Source: DTHT01 sp037444625
GTDB taxonomy: Bacteria > Acidobacteriota > Terriglobia > Bryobacterales > Bryobacteraceae
DNA: 64,000 nt
Direction of reading: 5' to 3'
Assembly (NCBI GenBank): GCA_037444625.1
Contig: JBBIMA010000012.1
Coordinates: 15,409 to 79,408 of the forward strand
Of this stretch, positions 7,621-16,646 are shown in pieces. The notes under the pieces were generated by a model. That model did not search any database, had not been told where the DNA came from, and saw nothing but the letters and a program-made list of their open reading frames with translations. A program made the position numbers and the translations under genes. How positions within the stretch are numbered: the stretch's first letter is position 1; each line of letters opens with the position of its first letter.

Positions 7621-8667
7621 TCACAACCTCAATTGGTAGGCGGTGTAGGCCTCCGATTCGAACTCCCAGTTCACCGTGCCGTCCTTGGTCCGCATCCAGG
7701 TCTTGTGCCGGGCGGGCGGGCCCTCGCTGATCAGAAACACACGCCCGCCCCGCACCTTCCCGTTGGAGGGATCCTCAGGCGGCACGTTGGGATAGGCCCG
7801 GTGGCCGGCCGAGCCGTCATAGCCCAGTTCCACACCCCGCCAGCGGCCCACGTAATTGTTGGTGTGGTCGTGCCCGCAGTAGATGCCCCGCACGTCGCCT
7901 CGCTCCAGCACGGCCGCGAACAGGCCGCTGTTGACGGGCGAAGGTGCCTCCGGCTCGTGCCGCGCGCCGATGATCTTGGCGCCGTTCACCATTTCGTTGA
8001 ACTCGCGCAGCGGGATGTGGAAGAACATCAACCCGGGCACCTTGCCCCCGTACTGCTTCTCCAGCTCGATCGAGGTCCGGTAGTACCACTGAATCTGGTC
8101 GGCGTGAATCCAGTCGTAGAAGGTGGCCTTGCCCTCGGTGACGTACTCGTTGGAATCCAGCAGCCACAAGCAATAGAGGGGCCGAGTTCCGGCCGCATTC
8201 CACACCAGCAGATGCTTGTTTCCCCCGCCGGTCAGTCCCCGCACGTAGCCCGCGTTCAGGTTGTGCGGATAGCCGGCATAGAGGGCCAGCACGGCGTCCT
8301 TGTCCAGCCGGGTGTTGGGGAAATGTTCCTGGTCGTGGTTGCCGAAGGTGATCGCCCAGGGAACCCCCTTGTTTTCCATGGCCGCCGCCACGTGGCCCAC
8401 CGCCGTGCGCAATCCTTCCGCCGACGTGCAGTCCCTGCCCGAGAGGCAGTCGCCCGCCACGATCACCAGGTCCGGCTTCTCCAGCTCGATCAGCCGCTCG
8501 GTCAAAGCAATGCCGTGCGGATCGGGCGCCGGACGGTAATGCAAGTCCGAGATCATCAGAATTTTGAAGCGGCCGTCGGCGTGGCAGCGCAAAGTCCGCT
8601 CCCCCGCCGCCGCCCGCGCGGCCGCAGCCGCCCCGAGCGCGCCGGCCAAGAATGACCTTCGATTCAT
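7621..8667 (-). CDS. Tat-exported calcineurin-like metallophosphoesterase
   Basis: The protein is 348 residues from ATG 8667, which has an AAGGAGG ribosome site about 8 nt upstream. The frame is open further upstream but has no comparable signal. The N-terminus MNRRSFLAGALGAAAAARAAA is a twin-arginine signal. Metal ligands of the calcineurin-like fold follow in order: D-L-H in MISDLHYRP, GDCLSGRD, GNHDQEH, FFHIPL, and GHDHTNNY near the C-terminus. The layout matches exported purple-acid-phosphatase-like or Icc-like phosphoesterases common in Acidobacteria and Planctomycetes. The substrate is unknown; phosphate release from organic phosphate outside the cytoplasm is a fair guess. It is convergent with hpnE. 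Confidence 0.88.
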   Translation of the reverse strand: MNRRSFLAGALGAAAAARAAAGERTLRCHADGRFKILMISDLHYRPAPDPHGIALTERLIELEKPDLVIVAGDCLSGRDCTSAEGLRTAVGHVAAAMENKGVPWAITFGNHDQEHFPNTRLDKDAVLALYAGYPHNLNAGYVRGLTGGGNKHLLVWNAAGTRPLYCLWLLDSNEYVTEGKATFYDWIHADQIQWYYRTSIELEKQYGGKVPGLMFFHIPLREFNEMVNGAKIIGARHEPEAPSPVNSGLFAAVLERGDVRGIYCGHDHTNNYVGRWRGVELGYDGSAGHRAYPNVPPEDPSNGKVRGGRVFLISEGPPARHKTWMRTKDGTVNWEFESEAYTAYQLRL

Positions 8668-8794
8668 CCGCCAACCTCCTTGAAGCAAACATCGGGCGCC
8701 GCGCCCGATCGGGCGCAGCCTTCGATCATAGCGGCGCCGGCAGGCGGGCAGCCGGATCGGAAAGCCGGCCCGCGCCTGCCGGCGCCGTTCCGGA

Positions 8795-8800
8795 TATAAT
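8795..8800 (+). promoter_or_regulatory. TATAAT -10 for the yceD-rpmF-plsX operon
   Basis: A perfect TATAAT lies 36 nt before the yceD ATG, in the gap divergent from the phosphoesterase. No clear -35 is visible 17 nt upstream. Confidence 0.5.
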
Positions 8801-8836
8801 AGAAAGTTTGCGGAGCGCGGCGGGGCGGGGTGCGCC

Positions 8837-9349
8837 ATGTTTCTTAACGTTCAGGAGTTGCAGCTCCGTAAACTCCCGATCGCCGAGGTCTTTCACCCGG
8901 GGGCGATTGATTTCTTCGACGCCCAGCTCCGGCAGGTCAGCGACCTGGAAGTCACCGGCGCCGCCGAGTTGCGCGAGGCCACCATGGAAATCCGCGTCCG
9001 GGGAAGTCTTTCGGTGCGCATGGAGGCTGATTGCGACCGGTGTCTGGAAGCGGCCGTGTTTCCCATCGCCCTGGATTTCGATTTGGTTTACCGGCCCCTG
9101 CCCAGCGCCCTGGCCGAGGAGGTCATCTTGACCCAGGAGGAAACCGAGGTCGCTTTTTATCGCGGCTTGGGCCTGGAGCTGGCCGACTTGGTGCGCGAGC
9201 AGGTTCTGCTGGCTCTGCCCATGCAGCGCATTTGCCGGCCGGACTGCCGCGGCATCTGCCCGGTCTGCGGGCAAAACCGCAACCTGGTCTCCTGCCACTG
9301 CCGGAGCGGCTGGCAGGACGACCGCTGGGCCGCCTTGCGCGACCTTTGA
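8837..9349 (+). CDS. yceD: YceD/DUF177 family protein
   Basis: The 170-residue protein has the DUF177 layout: an N-terminal beta-rich half, the central RMEADCDRCLEAAVFPIALDFDLVY motif (C-x-R-C-L), then an acidic stretch (EEVILTQEETEVAFY) and ICRPDCRGICPVCGQNRN near the C-terminus. The C-R-x-x-C-x-G-x-C-P-x-C-G motif is typical. In E. coli, YceD affects 23S rRNA accumulation, and it is almost always encoded just before rpmF (L32), as here. The order yceD-rpmF-plsX is highly conserved across bacteria, which supports the call. The extra cysteines may bind zinc. Confidence 0.9.
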   Translation: MFLNVQELQLRKLPIAEVFHPGAIDFFDAQLRQVSDLEVTGAAELREATMEIRVRGSLSVRMEADCDRCLEAAVFPIALDFDLVYRPLPSALAEEVILTQEETEVAFYRGLGLELADLVREQVLLALPMQRICRPDCRGICPVCGQNRNLVSCHCRSGWQDDRWAALRDL

Positions 9350-9396
9350 CCGCTTGCGCCGCGCGATTGTTCTACATTGAAAGGAAAAACTGAATC

Positions 9397-9579
9397 ATGC
9401 CGAACCCGAAACGACGGCACTCACAAGCCCGCACCGGCAAACGCCGGGCCCATGACGCTCTGCGCCGCCCGGGGCTGGCCGAGTGCCCCAATTGTCATGA
9501 ACCCAAGCTGCCGCACCGGGTCTGCCCGCACTGCGGTCAGTACAAAGGACGGGAGGTCATCGAGGTAGCCTCGGAATAG
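9397..9579 (+). CDS. rpmF: 50S ribosomal protein L32
   Basis: The 60-residue basic protein begins MPNPKRRHSQARTGKRRAHD, the conserved L32 N-terminus (M-[AP]-x-P-K-R-x-x-S). It carries a complete zinc ribbon, CPNC and CPHC, in the C-terminal half, so this is the C+ zinc-binding form. An AAAGGAAAAACTG ribosome site precedes the ATG. It sits 47 nt after yceD and 13 nt before plsX in the usual order. Confidence 0.95.
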   Translation: MPNPKRRHSQARTGKRRAHDALRRPGLAECPNCHEPKLPHRVCPHCGQYKGREVIEVASE

Positions 9580-9592
9580 TCTCCATCCGGTC

Positions 9593-10618
9593 ATGATCAG
9601 CATAGCCGTGGATGCAATGGGCGGCGACCACGCCCCCAAGGCCGAGGTCGAGGGCGCCGTCCGGGCCGCCAAAACCCTGGGCGTGGAGGTCTTTCTGGTC
9701 GGCCCGCAGGACTTGCTGAGCCGGGAACTGGCCCAACAGGACGGGGGCCGCGGCCTGCCCGTCCGTATCGTGCACGCCAGCGAGCGCGTCACCATGCACG
9801 ACAGCGTGGCCCGCGCCGTCCGCGCCAAGCGCGACAGCTCGATCCGGGTGGCCTCTCGCCTGGTGCGCGACGGTCAGGCGCAGGGTCTGGTCTCGGCCGG
9901 CAACACCGGGGCCGTGATGGCCACCGCCAAGATGGTCCAAGGAGTGGTCCGGGGCGTGGACCGCCCCGCCCTGGCTTCCGCCTTCCCCACCCTGACCGGC
10001 TCGCCCGCGGTCATGATTGACGTGGGCGCCAACGTGGATTGCAACCCCCGCATGCTCGCCCAGTTCGCCCTCATGGGCGACATCTACTCCCGCGTGGTCT
10101 TTCACACCGAGCGACCGCGCGTGGGCCTGCTCTCGATCGGCGAAGAGGAACACAAAGGTAACGAGCTGACGCGCAACGCCGCCCCCCTGCTCAAGAGCCT
10201 GCCCCTGAATTTCATCGGCAACGTGGAGGGCCGCGACCTTTATACCGGCGCCGCCGACGTCGTGGTCTGCGACGGCTTCATCGGTAACGTGGCCCTGAAA
10301 GTCAGCGAGGGCATGGTGGACGTCATCACGCACCTGCTGGAGCGTTCCTTGAAGGCCACCTTGAAGCGCAAGGTGGGCTACGTGCTCTCCCGCAACGCTT
10401 ACAAGGACTTCCGCAAGCGCGTGGACTATTCCGAGTACGGCGGCGCTCCCCTGCTGGGCGTGCGCGGCGTAGTCATTATCTGCCACGGCCGCTCCAACGC
10501 CCATGCCATCAAGAACGCCATCCGGGTGGCGGCCGAGCTGGCCAGCGCCAACATTGACAGCCGGCTCGAACACGAGCTGCGCTCGCTGCCGACCAGTTTG
10601 TTACCGGTGGGCAAGTAG
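9593..10618 (+). CDS. plsX: Phosphate acyltransferase PlsX
   Basis: The 341-residue protein begins MISIAVDAMGGDHAP, the invariant PlsX start. It continues with HASERVTMHDSVARAVRAKRDSS, LVSAGNTGAVMA, GANVDCNPRMLAQFALMGDIY, FIGNVEGRDLYTGAADVVVCDGFIGNVALKVSEG, and EYGGAPLLGVRGVVIICHGRS. PlsX converts acyl-ACP and phosphate to acyl-phosphate for the PlsY acyltransferase in phosphatidic acid synthesis. Length and motifs are standard. It normally precedes fab genes; here the next gene is dsbD, so the fab cluster has been separated. Confidence 0.96.
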   Translation: MISIAVDAMGGDHAPKAEVEGAVRAAKTLGVEVFLVGPQDLLSRELAQQDGGRGLPVRIVHASERVTMHDSVARAVRAKRDSSIRVASRLVRDGQAQGLVSAGNTGAVMATAKMVQGVVRGVDRPALASAFPTLTGSPAVMIDVGANVDCNPRMLAQFALMGDIYSRVVFHTERPRVGLLSIGEEEHKGNELTRNAAPLLKSLPLNFIGNVEGRDLYTGAADVVVCDGFIGNVALKVSEGMVDVITHLLERSLKATLKRKVGYVLSRNAYKDFRKRVDYSEYGGAPLLGVRGVVIICHGRSNAHAIKNAIRVAAELASANIDSRLEHELRSLPTSLLPVGK

Positions 10619-10634
10619 GAGCATCTCAACTAAG

Positions 10635-12527
10635 GTGAGGCGCGCGCGTATCCTCTCCGCCTTCTTGTTGCTCGCCGGCGCCGCTTGGTCCCAGCGGCTC
10701 GAGCCGGTCCGCTGGTCCCTCCGCATCGAGCCGTCCGTCGCCGCCCCGGGCGGGCGCGTCCTGGCCCGTTTGACGGCGCGCATGGAGCCGGGCTGGCACC
10801 TCTATTCGCTCACCACGCCGCGGCCTCCCATCGCCACCAGCGTCACGCTCGCTCCCCACCCCGCCGTCGAGAGCGTCCGGGCCTATCAGCCCCAGCCGGC
10901 CCGCAAGCTGGATCCCAACTTCAACACTGAAACCGAGACCTTCGACCGCGAGGTGACCTTCCTGCTGGAAGTCAAGCTGGCGGCCCAGGCGCCCCCCGGC
11001 GTGGTCGAACTGACGGTCCAGCCGCGCTTCCAGACTTGCGACGATCGCCAATGCCTGCCGCCGCGCCGAGCCGTCGTGAGCGCCAGTTTCACCGTGGACC
11101 CGACCGCCCGGTCCCAGGCTCCGGCGATCCCGCCCGGCTACCAAGCGGTCCCGCCGGCTTCCGCCGGCTCGTCCTCCCCGGCGCCCCCTGCGCCCGCGCC
11201 CCAACCTCTGCGCGCCGAGGGCGCGGCCCAGACTCTGGCCGTCTTCGTTTTTCTGGCCTTCGGCTTCGGCCTGGCCGCCGTCTTCACGCCTTGCGTGTTC
11301 CCGATGATCCCCATCACCGTGTCGTACTTTCTGAACAAACCGGCGGCGGGGCGGGCCCGGGCGATCTTCGAGGCGGCCGTGTTCTCGCTGGGGATTATCG
11401 TGTTGTTCACCGGTCTGGGGCTTGTCGTCACCGCCCTGCTCGGCCCGTTCGGCATCGTGCAGCTCGGCTCGAACCCCTGGGTGAACGGCTTCATCGCAGC
11501 GGTCTTCCTGGCCTTCGGCCTGAGCCTGCTCGGGGCTTTCGAGCTGGCCGTGCCTTCGGGCGTTCTGACCCGTTTGGATCAGGCCTCGCGCGGGGGAGGC
11601 CTGGCGGGCACGCTCTTGATGGGTTTGACCTTCGCCCTGACCGCCTTCGCCTGCGTGGGCCCGTTCGTGGGGACGCTGCTGGCGGCCTCGCTGGCCGAAG
11701 GAGGATTCAAGCCCGCCTTGGGAATGCTGGCCTTCGCCGCCGGTCTGGCTTCGCCCTTCTTCTTGCTGGCGGTCTTTCCCTCTTACTTGGCGCGCCTGCC
11801 GCGCAGCGGCGGCTGGCTGCCCCGGGTCAAGGTGGTGCTCGGCTTCCTGATCCTGGCCGCCATGTTCAAATACCTGAGCGCGGTGGACAAGGTGTTGGGA
11901 TGGAACCTGCTCACCCGCGAGCGATTCCTGGCGGCCTGGGTCGTGTTGATCGGCCTGGCCGGGCTGTACCTGCTGGGCCTGCTGCGCCTGCCAGGCGTCA
12001 AACCGGAGGAGCCGCTGGGGCTGCCCCGCCTGCTGGTCGCCGCCGGCTTGCTGGTCTTTGCCCTCAGTCTGATTCCTGGGATGTTCGGCGCGCGCTTGGG
12101 CGAGTTGGACGCTTACGTGCCCGCACCCTCCGCCGAGGGCCTCGCCGCCGCCCCCGGGCGCCCGGGCCTGCACTGGATGAAGGACCAATACCCCGAGGCG
12201 CTGGCCCGGGCCCGGCAGGAAGGCAAGCCCCTGCTGGTGAGTTTCACCGGCTACGCCTGCACCAACTGCCAGTGGATGAAGGCCAACATGTTCACCCGGC
12301 CGGAAGTGGCCGCCGCCCTGGAACGCTTCGTACTGCTGGAGCTTTACACCGACGGCACCGACGCCCACTCCCAGCAAAACCAGCAGCTCCAACAGACCCG
12401 CTTCCGCACCGTAGCCATCCCTTACTACGCCATCCTTTCGCCGGAGGATACCGTCCTGGCCACCTTCGCCGGCTTGACGCGCGATCCCGCCCGGTTCCTG
12501 GAATTCCTGCGCGCCGCCGGCAGTTGA
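10635..12527 (+). CDS. dsbD: Thiol:disulfide interchange protein DsbD
   Basis: The 630-residue protein starts at a GTG (10635), 16 nt after plsX. It has a signal sequence (ARILSAFLLLAGAAWSQ), an N-terminal DsbD-alpha immunoglobulin-like domain with the cysteine pair CDDRQC (about 135 and 140), and a Pro/Ala linker. A CcdA-like membrane domain of about eight helices follows, with cysteines in FTPCVFPMIPIT and ALTAFACVGPF. A C-terminal thioredoxin-fold domain has YACTNCQWMK (CxxC about 542-545). DsbD carries electrons from cytoplasmic thioredoxin to the periplasm to keep DsbC, DsbG or cytochrome c maturation partners reduced. All six redox cysteines are present, so it should be functional. A weak AGGAG lies upstream of the GTG. 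Confidence 0.92.
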   Translation: MRRARILSAFLLLAGAAWSQRLEPVRWSLRIEPSVAAPGGRVLARLTARMEPGWHLYSLTTPRPPIATSVTLAPHPAVESVRAYQPQPARKLDPNFNTETETFDREVTFLLEVKLAAQAPPGVVELTVQPRFQTCDDRQCLPPRRAVVSASFTVDPTARSQAPAIPPGYQAVPPASAGSSSPAPPAPAPQPLRAEGAAQTLAVFVFLAFGFGLAAVFTPCVFPMIPITVSYFLNKPAAGRARAIFEAAVFSLGIIVLFTGLGLVVTALLGPFGIVQLGSNPWVNGFIAAVFLAFGLSLLGAFELAVPSGVLTRLDQASRGGGLAGTLLMGLTFALTAFACVGPFVGTLLAASLAEGGFKPALGMLAFAAGLASPFFLLAVFPSYLARLPRSGGWLPRVKVVLGFLILAAMFKYLSAVDKVLGWNLLTRERFLAAWVVLIGLAGLYLLGLLRLPGVKPEEPLGLPRLLVAAGLLVFALSLIPGMFGARLGELDAYVPAPSAEGLAAAPGRPGLHWMKDQYPEALARARQEGKPLLVSFTGYACTNCQWMKANMFTRPEVAAALERFVLLELYTDGTDAHSQQNQQLQQTRFRTVAIPYYAILSPEDTVLATFAGLTRDPARFLEFLRAAGS

Positions 12528-12573
12528 TCCCGGGGCGCCGGGTTTGCCGGCCGGCTTGCTACGCTGGAGGTCT

Positions 12574-13827
12574 ATGAAGATCACCCACTTGAGCACCGCG
12601 GTCATCGAGTCGAATTTCGATTGGACGGTGATCAAGATTGAGACCGACGAGGGCATCACCGGCTACGGCGAGGCCTTCGTCGGCCCGGCTCTGGCCGCCG
12701 TAATCCGCGAGTACGCCCCGGTGCTGGTGGGTGAGGACCCCACGGCCTTCGATCGCGTCATCCGCCGTCTCCGCATGCGCTCCACTCACGCCCATCCCGG
12801 CCTGACCGCACAGGCCCTGGGAGGGATCGAATCCGCCTTGCTGGATCTGGCCGGGAAGCGCTTCGGCCTACCCATCTGGCAACTCCTTGGGGGCAAGTAT
12901 CGGGACGCGGTCCTGATCTACGCCGACTGCCACGCCGGCCACACCCTGGAAAGCCTCACGCCTCTGGTCAGCCCGCGCGTGCCTCATTGGGCGGCCCCCG
13001 AGCAACCCGCCGCCTCTCTCCCTGCCGCCCAGGTGAGCCTGAAGCACCACGGCTGGGACGCTGCCCGCTCCGAGAGCCTCACCCCGGAGGCCTACCGGCG
13101 GGCCGCCGAGCAGATGGCCGCCCGCGGCTTTCGGGCCTTGAAATTCGACGTGGACGTGCCCACCCCCTATGAGACCGACCAGTACAACCGCGACCTGAGC
13201 CGAGCCGAGATCGAGTACGCCGTCTGTCTGGTGGCCGCCGTGCGCCAGGCCCTCGGGCGGGACGTCGGCCTGGCCATTGACTGCCACTGGAACTACGGCG
13301 TGCAGGCCGCCCTCGAGTTGGCTTGCGCCCTGGAACCCTACGATCTGCTCTGGCTGGAAGACCCGGTCCCGCCCGAGAACATCGCCGCCCTCGGGCAGGT
13401 GCAACGCCACACGCGCCTGCCGGTGGCTACCGGGGAGAATCACTACCACCGCATTGACTTCGAGCGCCTCATTCTGGAGGCCGGCCTTCGCGTGCTGGCG
13501 CCGGACGCCAACAAACTCGGCCTCTGGGAGTGCCGCAAACTGGCCGACCTGGCCGACATGCATTACGTCAACCTGGCCGTGCATAACATCGCCGGCCCGA
13601 TCGGCACTCTGGCTGCCGCCCACCTGTGCGCCGCCATCCCGAATTTCCTGGCGTTGGAGTGGCACGCGGCGGGCGTTCCCTTCTTCGACGAGCTGGCGCG
13701 GGGCCTGGAGGCGCCCCTGGTGCGCGAAGGCCGGGTCCGCGTGCCGGACCGGCCGGGTTTGGGCATCGAGCTGAACGAAGAGGTCGCCTGGCGTTACCGC
13801 AAGCCGGGTGAGCCCTTCTTCGAGTAG
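12574..13827 (+). CDS. Enolase-superfamily (mandelate racemase/muconate lactonizing) dehydratase
   Basis: The 417-residue protein starts at ATG 12574 with a CTGGAGG site just before it. The N-terminal capping domain (residues 1-125) includes IKIETDEGITGYGEAFVG and HPGLTAQALGGIESALLDLAGKRFGLPIWQLLGGK. The barrel has the three metal ligands in order: Asp in AIDCHWN, Glu in WLEDPVPPEN, and Glu in PVATGENHY. The second strand reads ALKFDVDVP, so the usual K-x-K is K-x-D; a His (NLAVHNI) lies on the seventh strand. That ligand set fits an acid-sugar dehydratase more than an epimerase. The substrate cannot be read from the sequence. Confidence 0.85.
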   Translation: MKITHLSTAVIESNFDWTVIKIETDEGITGYGEAFVGPALAAVIREYAPVLVGEDPTAFDRVIRRLRMRSTHAHPGLTAQALGGIESALLDLAGKRFGLPIWQLLGGKYRDAVLIYADCHAGHTLESLTPLVSPRVPHWAAPEQPAASLPAAQVSLKHHGWDAARSESLTPEAYRRAAEQMAARGFRALKFDVDVPTPYETDQYNRDLSRAEIEYAVCLVAAVRQALGRDVGLAIDCHWNYGVQAALELACALEPYDLLWLEDPVPPENIAALGQVQRHTRLPVATGENHYHRIDFERLILEAGLRVLAPDANKLGLWECRKLADLADMHYVNLAVHNIAGPIGTLAAAHLCAAIPNFLALEWHAAGVPFFDELARGLEAPLVREGRVRVPDRPGLGIELNEEVAWRYRKPGEPFFE

Positions 13828-13867
13828 CCCCGAGGAGAACCGGTCGCAGTACCATAGGAACAGAGAG

Positions 13868-14254
13868 ATGTCCCAAGCCGCCTCCCCCCGCTGCATCCTG
13901 GTTGTGGACGACGAAGAGCAGGTGCGCCTCTCTCTCAGGCGCATGCTGGAGTCCGCCGGCTACCAAGTCCTGGAGGCCGCCGACGGGCAGCAGGCTCTGA
14001 ATATATGCCGCAGCCGGCCGCTGGACCTGGTGATCACCGATATCGTCATGCCCGGCCAGGAGGGCATGGAAACCATCCAGGCGCTGCGCCGGGAGTTCCC
14101 GGGCGTGAAGGTCATCGCCATCACCGGCAAGGTCCCTGAGCTCTACTTGAAGACCGCCAGACTGCTGGGAGCCCAGGCCGCCTTGCAAAAGCCGCTGCGG
14201 CTGGAGACGTTGCTGGAGACCGTGCGCTCGGTGCTCGAAGCGCCGTCCGGCTGA
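13868..14254 (+). CDS. Stand-alone response regulator receiver protein
   Basis: The 128-residue protein is a single receiver domain. It has the acidic pair in ILVVDDEEQVR, the phosphoacceptor Asp in LDLVITDIVMPG, the conserved Thr in VIAITGK and Lys in AALQKPLRLETL. No output domain follows, so it acts by protein contact like CheY or Spo0F. No histidine kinase is adjacent, making it an orphan. ATG 13868 is preceded by AACAGAGAG; an upstream in-frame start would overlap the previous gene. It lies just before the copper ATPase, but a regulatory link to it is not shown. Confidence 0.9.
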   Translation: MSQAASPRCILVVDDEEQVRLSLRRMLESAGYQVLEAADGQQALNICRSRPLDLVITDIVMPGQEGMETIQALRREFPGVKVIAITGKVPELYLKTARLLGAQAALQKPLRLETLLETVRSVLEAPSG

Positions 14255-14294
14255 GGGCGGCAACCCAAGGCCGTCTTTGGGAATCCACTCGAAT

Positions 14295-16637
14295 ATGGAA
14301 CCCTCCAGGCCGAGGCCGCCGGGCGGGCTGGTCCAGATCGGCGCCCCCGCGCGGCGCCGGGACGTCCCCCCCGCCAAGGATCCCGTCTGCGGCATGGACG
14401 TGGACCCGGAGACCGCCTCTCACCGGCTCCGCCACCGCGACCAAACGTATTACTTCTGCTGCGCGCGCTGCTTGGAGCGCTTCCGCGCCGACCCGGATAG
14501 TTTCCTCCCCGGACGGCCCGCGGCAGAGCAACTCGCAGGCATCTACACCTGCCCGATGCACCCCGAGGTCCGCCGGATGGGCCCCGGTGCTTGTCCCGAT
14601 TGCGGCATGGCGCTGGAACCCCTCGCCGCCGCTCAGCCCGAGAATCCCGAACTGGCCGACATGAGCCGCCGCTTCCGGCTCAGTCTGCTGCTGACAGCCC
14701 CGCTGGCGGCGCTGGCGATGGCGGAGATGCCGGCCGGCCGTTCCTGGTTGCCGGCCCCGCTCGCGCCCTGGATTCAGCTCGCCCTGGCCACCCCGGTCGT
14801 GCTGTGGGGCGGGCGCCCATTCTTCGCCCGAGGCTGGACCTCGCTCCGGATCCGCCGGCTCAACATGTTCACCCTGATCGCATTGGGAACCGGAGCGGCT
14901 TATCTGGCGAGCGTGGCCGCCGTCGTCGCCCCGGGCCTGTTCCCGAGCTCCTTTCGCATGCACGACGGCCGGCCTCCCGTCTACTTCGAGGCCGCCGCCG
15001 GCATCGTGACGCTGGTGCTGCTCGGTCAGGTTCTGGAGTTGCGCGCCCGCAACCGCACGGGCAGCGCCATTCGCGCCTTGCTCAACCTGGCGCCGCAGTC
15101 CGCCCTTCTGGTGGATGAGGACGGCAGCGAGCGCAGCGTCCCGTTGGAGCGCGTCCGCCCGGGCGACCGGCTGCGCGTGCGTCCCGGAGAACGGATTCCG
15201 GTGGACGGCGCCGTGCTGGAAGGCTCCAGCTTCGTGGACGAATCCATGCTGACGGGCGAGCCGATGCCGGTGGAGAAGACCCCGGGGGCTCGGGTGACCG
15301 GCGGGACGCTCAACGGCGCAGGCAGTTTCCTGATGCGGGCCGAACGGGTGGGAGCGGAAACCTTGCTGGCCCGTATCGTCGCTCTGGTGAGCGAAGCCCA
15401 ACGCAGCCGGGCTCCCATTGAAAAGCTGGCCGACAAGGTGGCCGCCTGGTTTGTCCCGGCGGTGGCGCTGGCCGCGGCGGCGACTTTTCTGGCGTGGGCC
15501 TTGGCCGGTCCCCAGCCCCGCCTGGCCCACGCGCTCATCAACGCGATCGCGGTCCTGATCATCGCCTGCCCGTGCGCCCTGGGCTTGGCCACCCCCATGG
15601 CCGTGATGGTCGCCACGGGGCGCGGGGCCCTGGCCGGCGTCCTGGTTCGGGACGCCGAGGCCTTGCAGGCGCTCGAAAGGGTGGACACGCTGGTGGTGGA
15701 CAAGACCGGCACCCTGACGGAGGGCAAGCCGCGCCTGACGGCAGTGGAGAGCGCCGGCCGGTTGAGCCGGGCGGAACTGTTGGCGCTGGCCGCCGGCGTC
15801 GAGCGCGCCAGCGAGCATCCTTTGGGCGCCGCGCTGGTGGAAGCGGCCCGGGCCGAGGGGTTGACTCTGCCCGAGCCCGCCTCCTTTCAGGCCCGCAGCG
15901 GGCGCGGCGTTCAGGCGCTGGTCGAAGGCCGCCTCATCGCCCTGGGCAACGGCCGGTTCATGGGAGAGAACGGCGTAGACCTGAGTCCCCTGGCGGCGGC
16001 CGCCTCCCGCGAGGCTGCCCTCGGCCGCACCGTGATTTTCCTGGCGGCGGACGCGCGCCTGGAGGGACTGTTCAGTTTCGCCGACCCCGTCAAGCAGACC
16101 GCCCGCGAGGCCCTCGAGCAGTTGCGCCGCGAGGGCCTGCGGATCGTCATGCTCACCGGCGACCAGCGCCAAGCCGCCCTCAGCATAGCCCGCGAGCTGG
16201 GCATCGAGGAGGTCCAGGCCGAAGTGCTGCCGGAGGCCAAGGGCGAGACGGTCGGCCGCCTCCAACAGCAAGGCCGGCTGGTGGCCATGGCGGGCGACGG
16301 CATCAACGACGCGCCCGCCCTAGCCCGGGCGCAGGTGGGCATCGCCATGGGCACGGGCGCCGACGTGGCCATCGAGAGCGCCGCCGTCACCTTGCTGAAA
16401 GGCGATCTGCGCGGCATCGTGCGCGCCCGCCGCCTCAGCCGGGCGGCCATGAGCACCATCCGGCAGAATCTGTTCCTGGCGTTCTTCTACAACGTGCTGG
16501 CGGTGCCGGTAGCGGCCGGCGCGCTGTATCCGTTCTTCGGATTGTTGCTCAGCCCCGTCGTCGCCGCCGCGGCCATGACTTTCAGCTCGCTTTCCGTGGT
16601 CCTGAACGCCCTGCGGCTCAACCGGGTGCGGCTCTGA
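14295..16637 (+). CDS. copA: Copper-translocating P1B-type ATPase with N-terminal YHS and heavy-metal-binding domains
   Basis: The 780-residue protein (TTG 14277 is an alternative start) begins with a YHS domain (DPVCGMDVDPETA...YYFCCARCLERF, residues about 30-70). A short HMBD module, YTCPMHPEVR...GACPDCGMAL (about 78-106), follows in place of the usual HMA domains. The transport core has the CPCALG metal site in transmembrane helix 6 (about residue 424), the TGE actuator loop SMLTGEPMPVEK, the phosphorylated Asp in DKTGTLTEGKP (about 469), the HP motif SEHPLGAAL, and GDGINDAPALA (about 665). CPC with YHS-HMBD is typical of Cu(I)/Cu(II) exporters (CopA/CopB-like). All catalytic residues are intact. 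Confidence 0.9.
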   Translation: MEPSRPRPPGGLVQIGAPARRRDVPPAKDPVCGMDVDPETASHRLRHRDQTYYFCCARCLERFRADPDSFLPGRPAAEQLAGIYTCPMHPEVRRMGPGACPDCGMALEPLAAAQPENPELADMSRRFRLSLLLTAPLAALAMAEMPAGRSWLPAPLAPWIQLALATPVVLWGGRPFFARGWTSLRIRRLNMFTLIALGTGAAYLASVAAVVAPGLFPSSFRMHDGRPPVYFEAAAGIVTLVLLGQVLELRARNRTGSAIRALLNLAPQSALLVDEDGSERSVPLERVRPGDRLRVRPGERIPVDGAVLEGSSFVDESMLTGEPMPVEKTPGARVTGGTLNGAGSFLMRAERVGAETLLARIVALVSEAQRSRAPIEKLADKVAAWFVPAVALAAAATFLAWALAGPQPRLAHALINAIAVLIIACPCALGLATPMAVMVATGRGALAGVLVRDAEALQALERVDTLVVDKTGTLTEGKPRLTAVESAGRLSRAELLALAAGVERASEHPLGAALVEAARAEGLTLPEPASFQARSGRGVQALVEGRLIALGNGRFMGENGVDLSPLAAAASREAALGRTVIFLAADARLEGLFSFADPVKQTAREALEQLRREGLRIVMLTGDQRQAALSIARELGIEEVQAEVLPEAKGETVGRLQQQGRLVAMAGDGINDAPALARAQVGIAMGTGADVAIESAAVTLLKGDLRGIVRARRLSRAAMSTIRQNLFLAFFYNVLAVPVAAGALYPFFGLLLSPVVAAAAMTFSSLSVVLNALRLNRVRL

Positions 16638-16646
16638 TGCGCGCAG

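Noticed and set aside
10503..10634. dsbD start inside plsX
   Set aside because: The 44 extra codons overlap plsX out of frame. The GTG at 10635 opens directly into a signal peptide.
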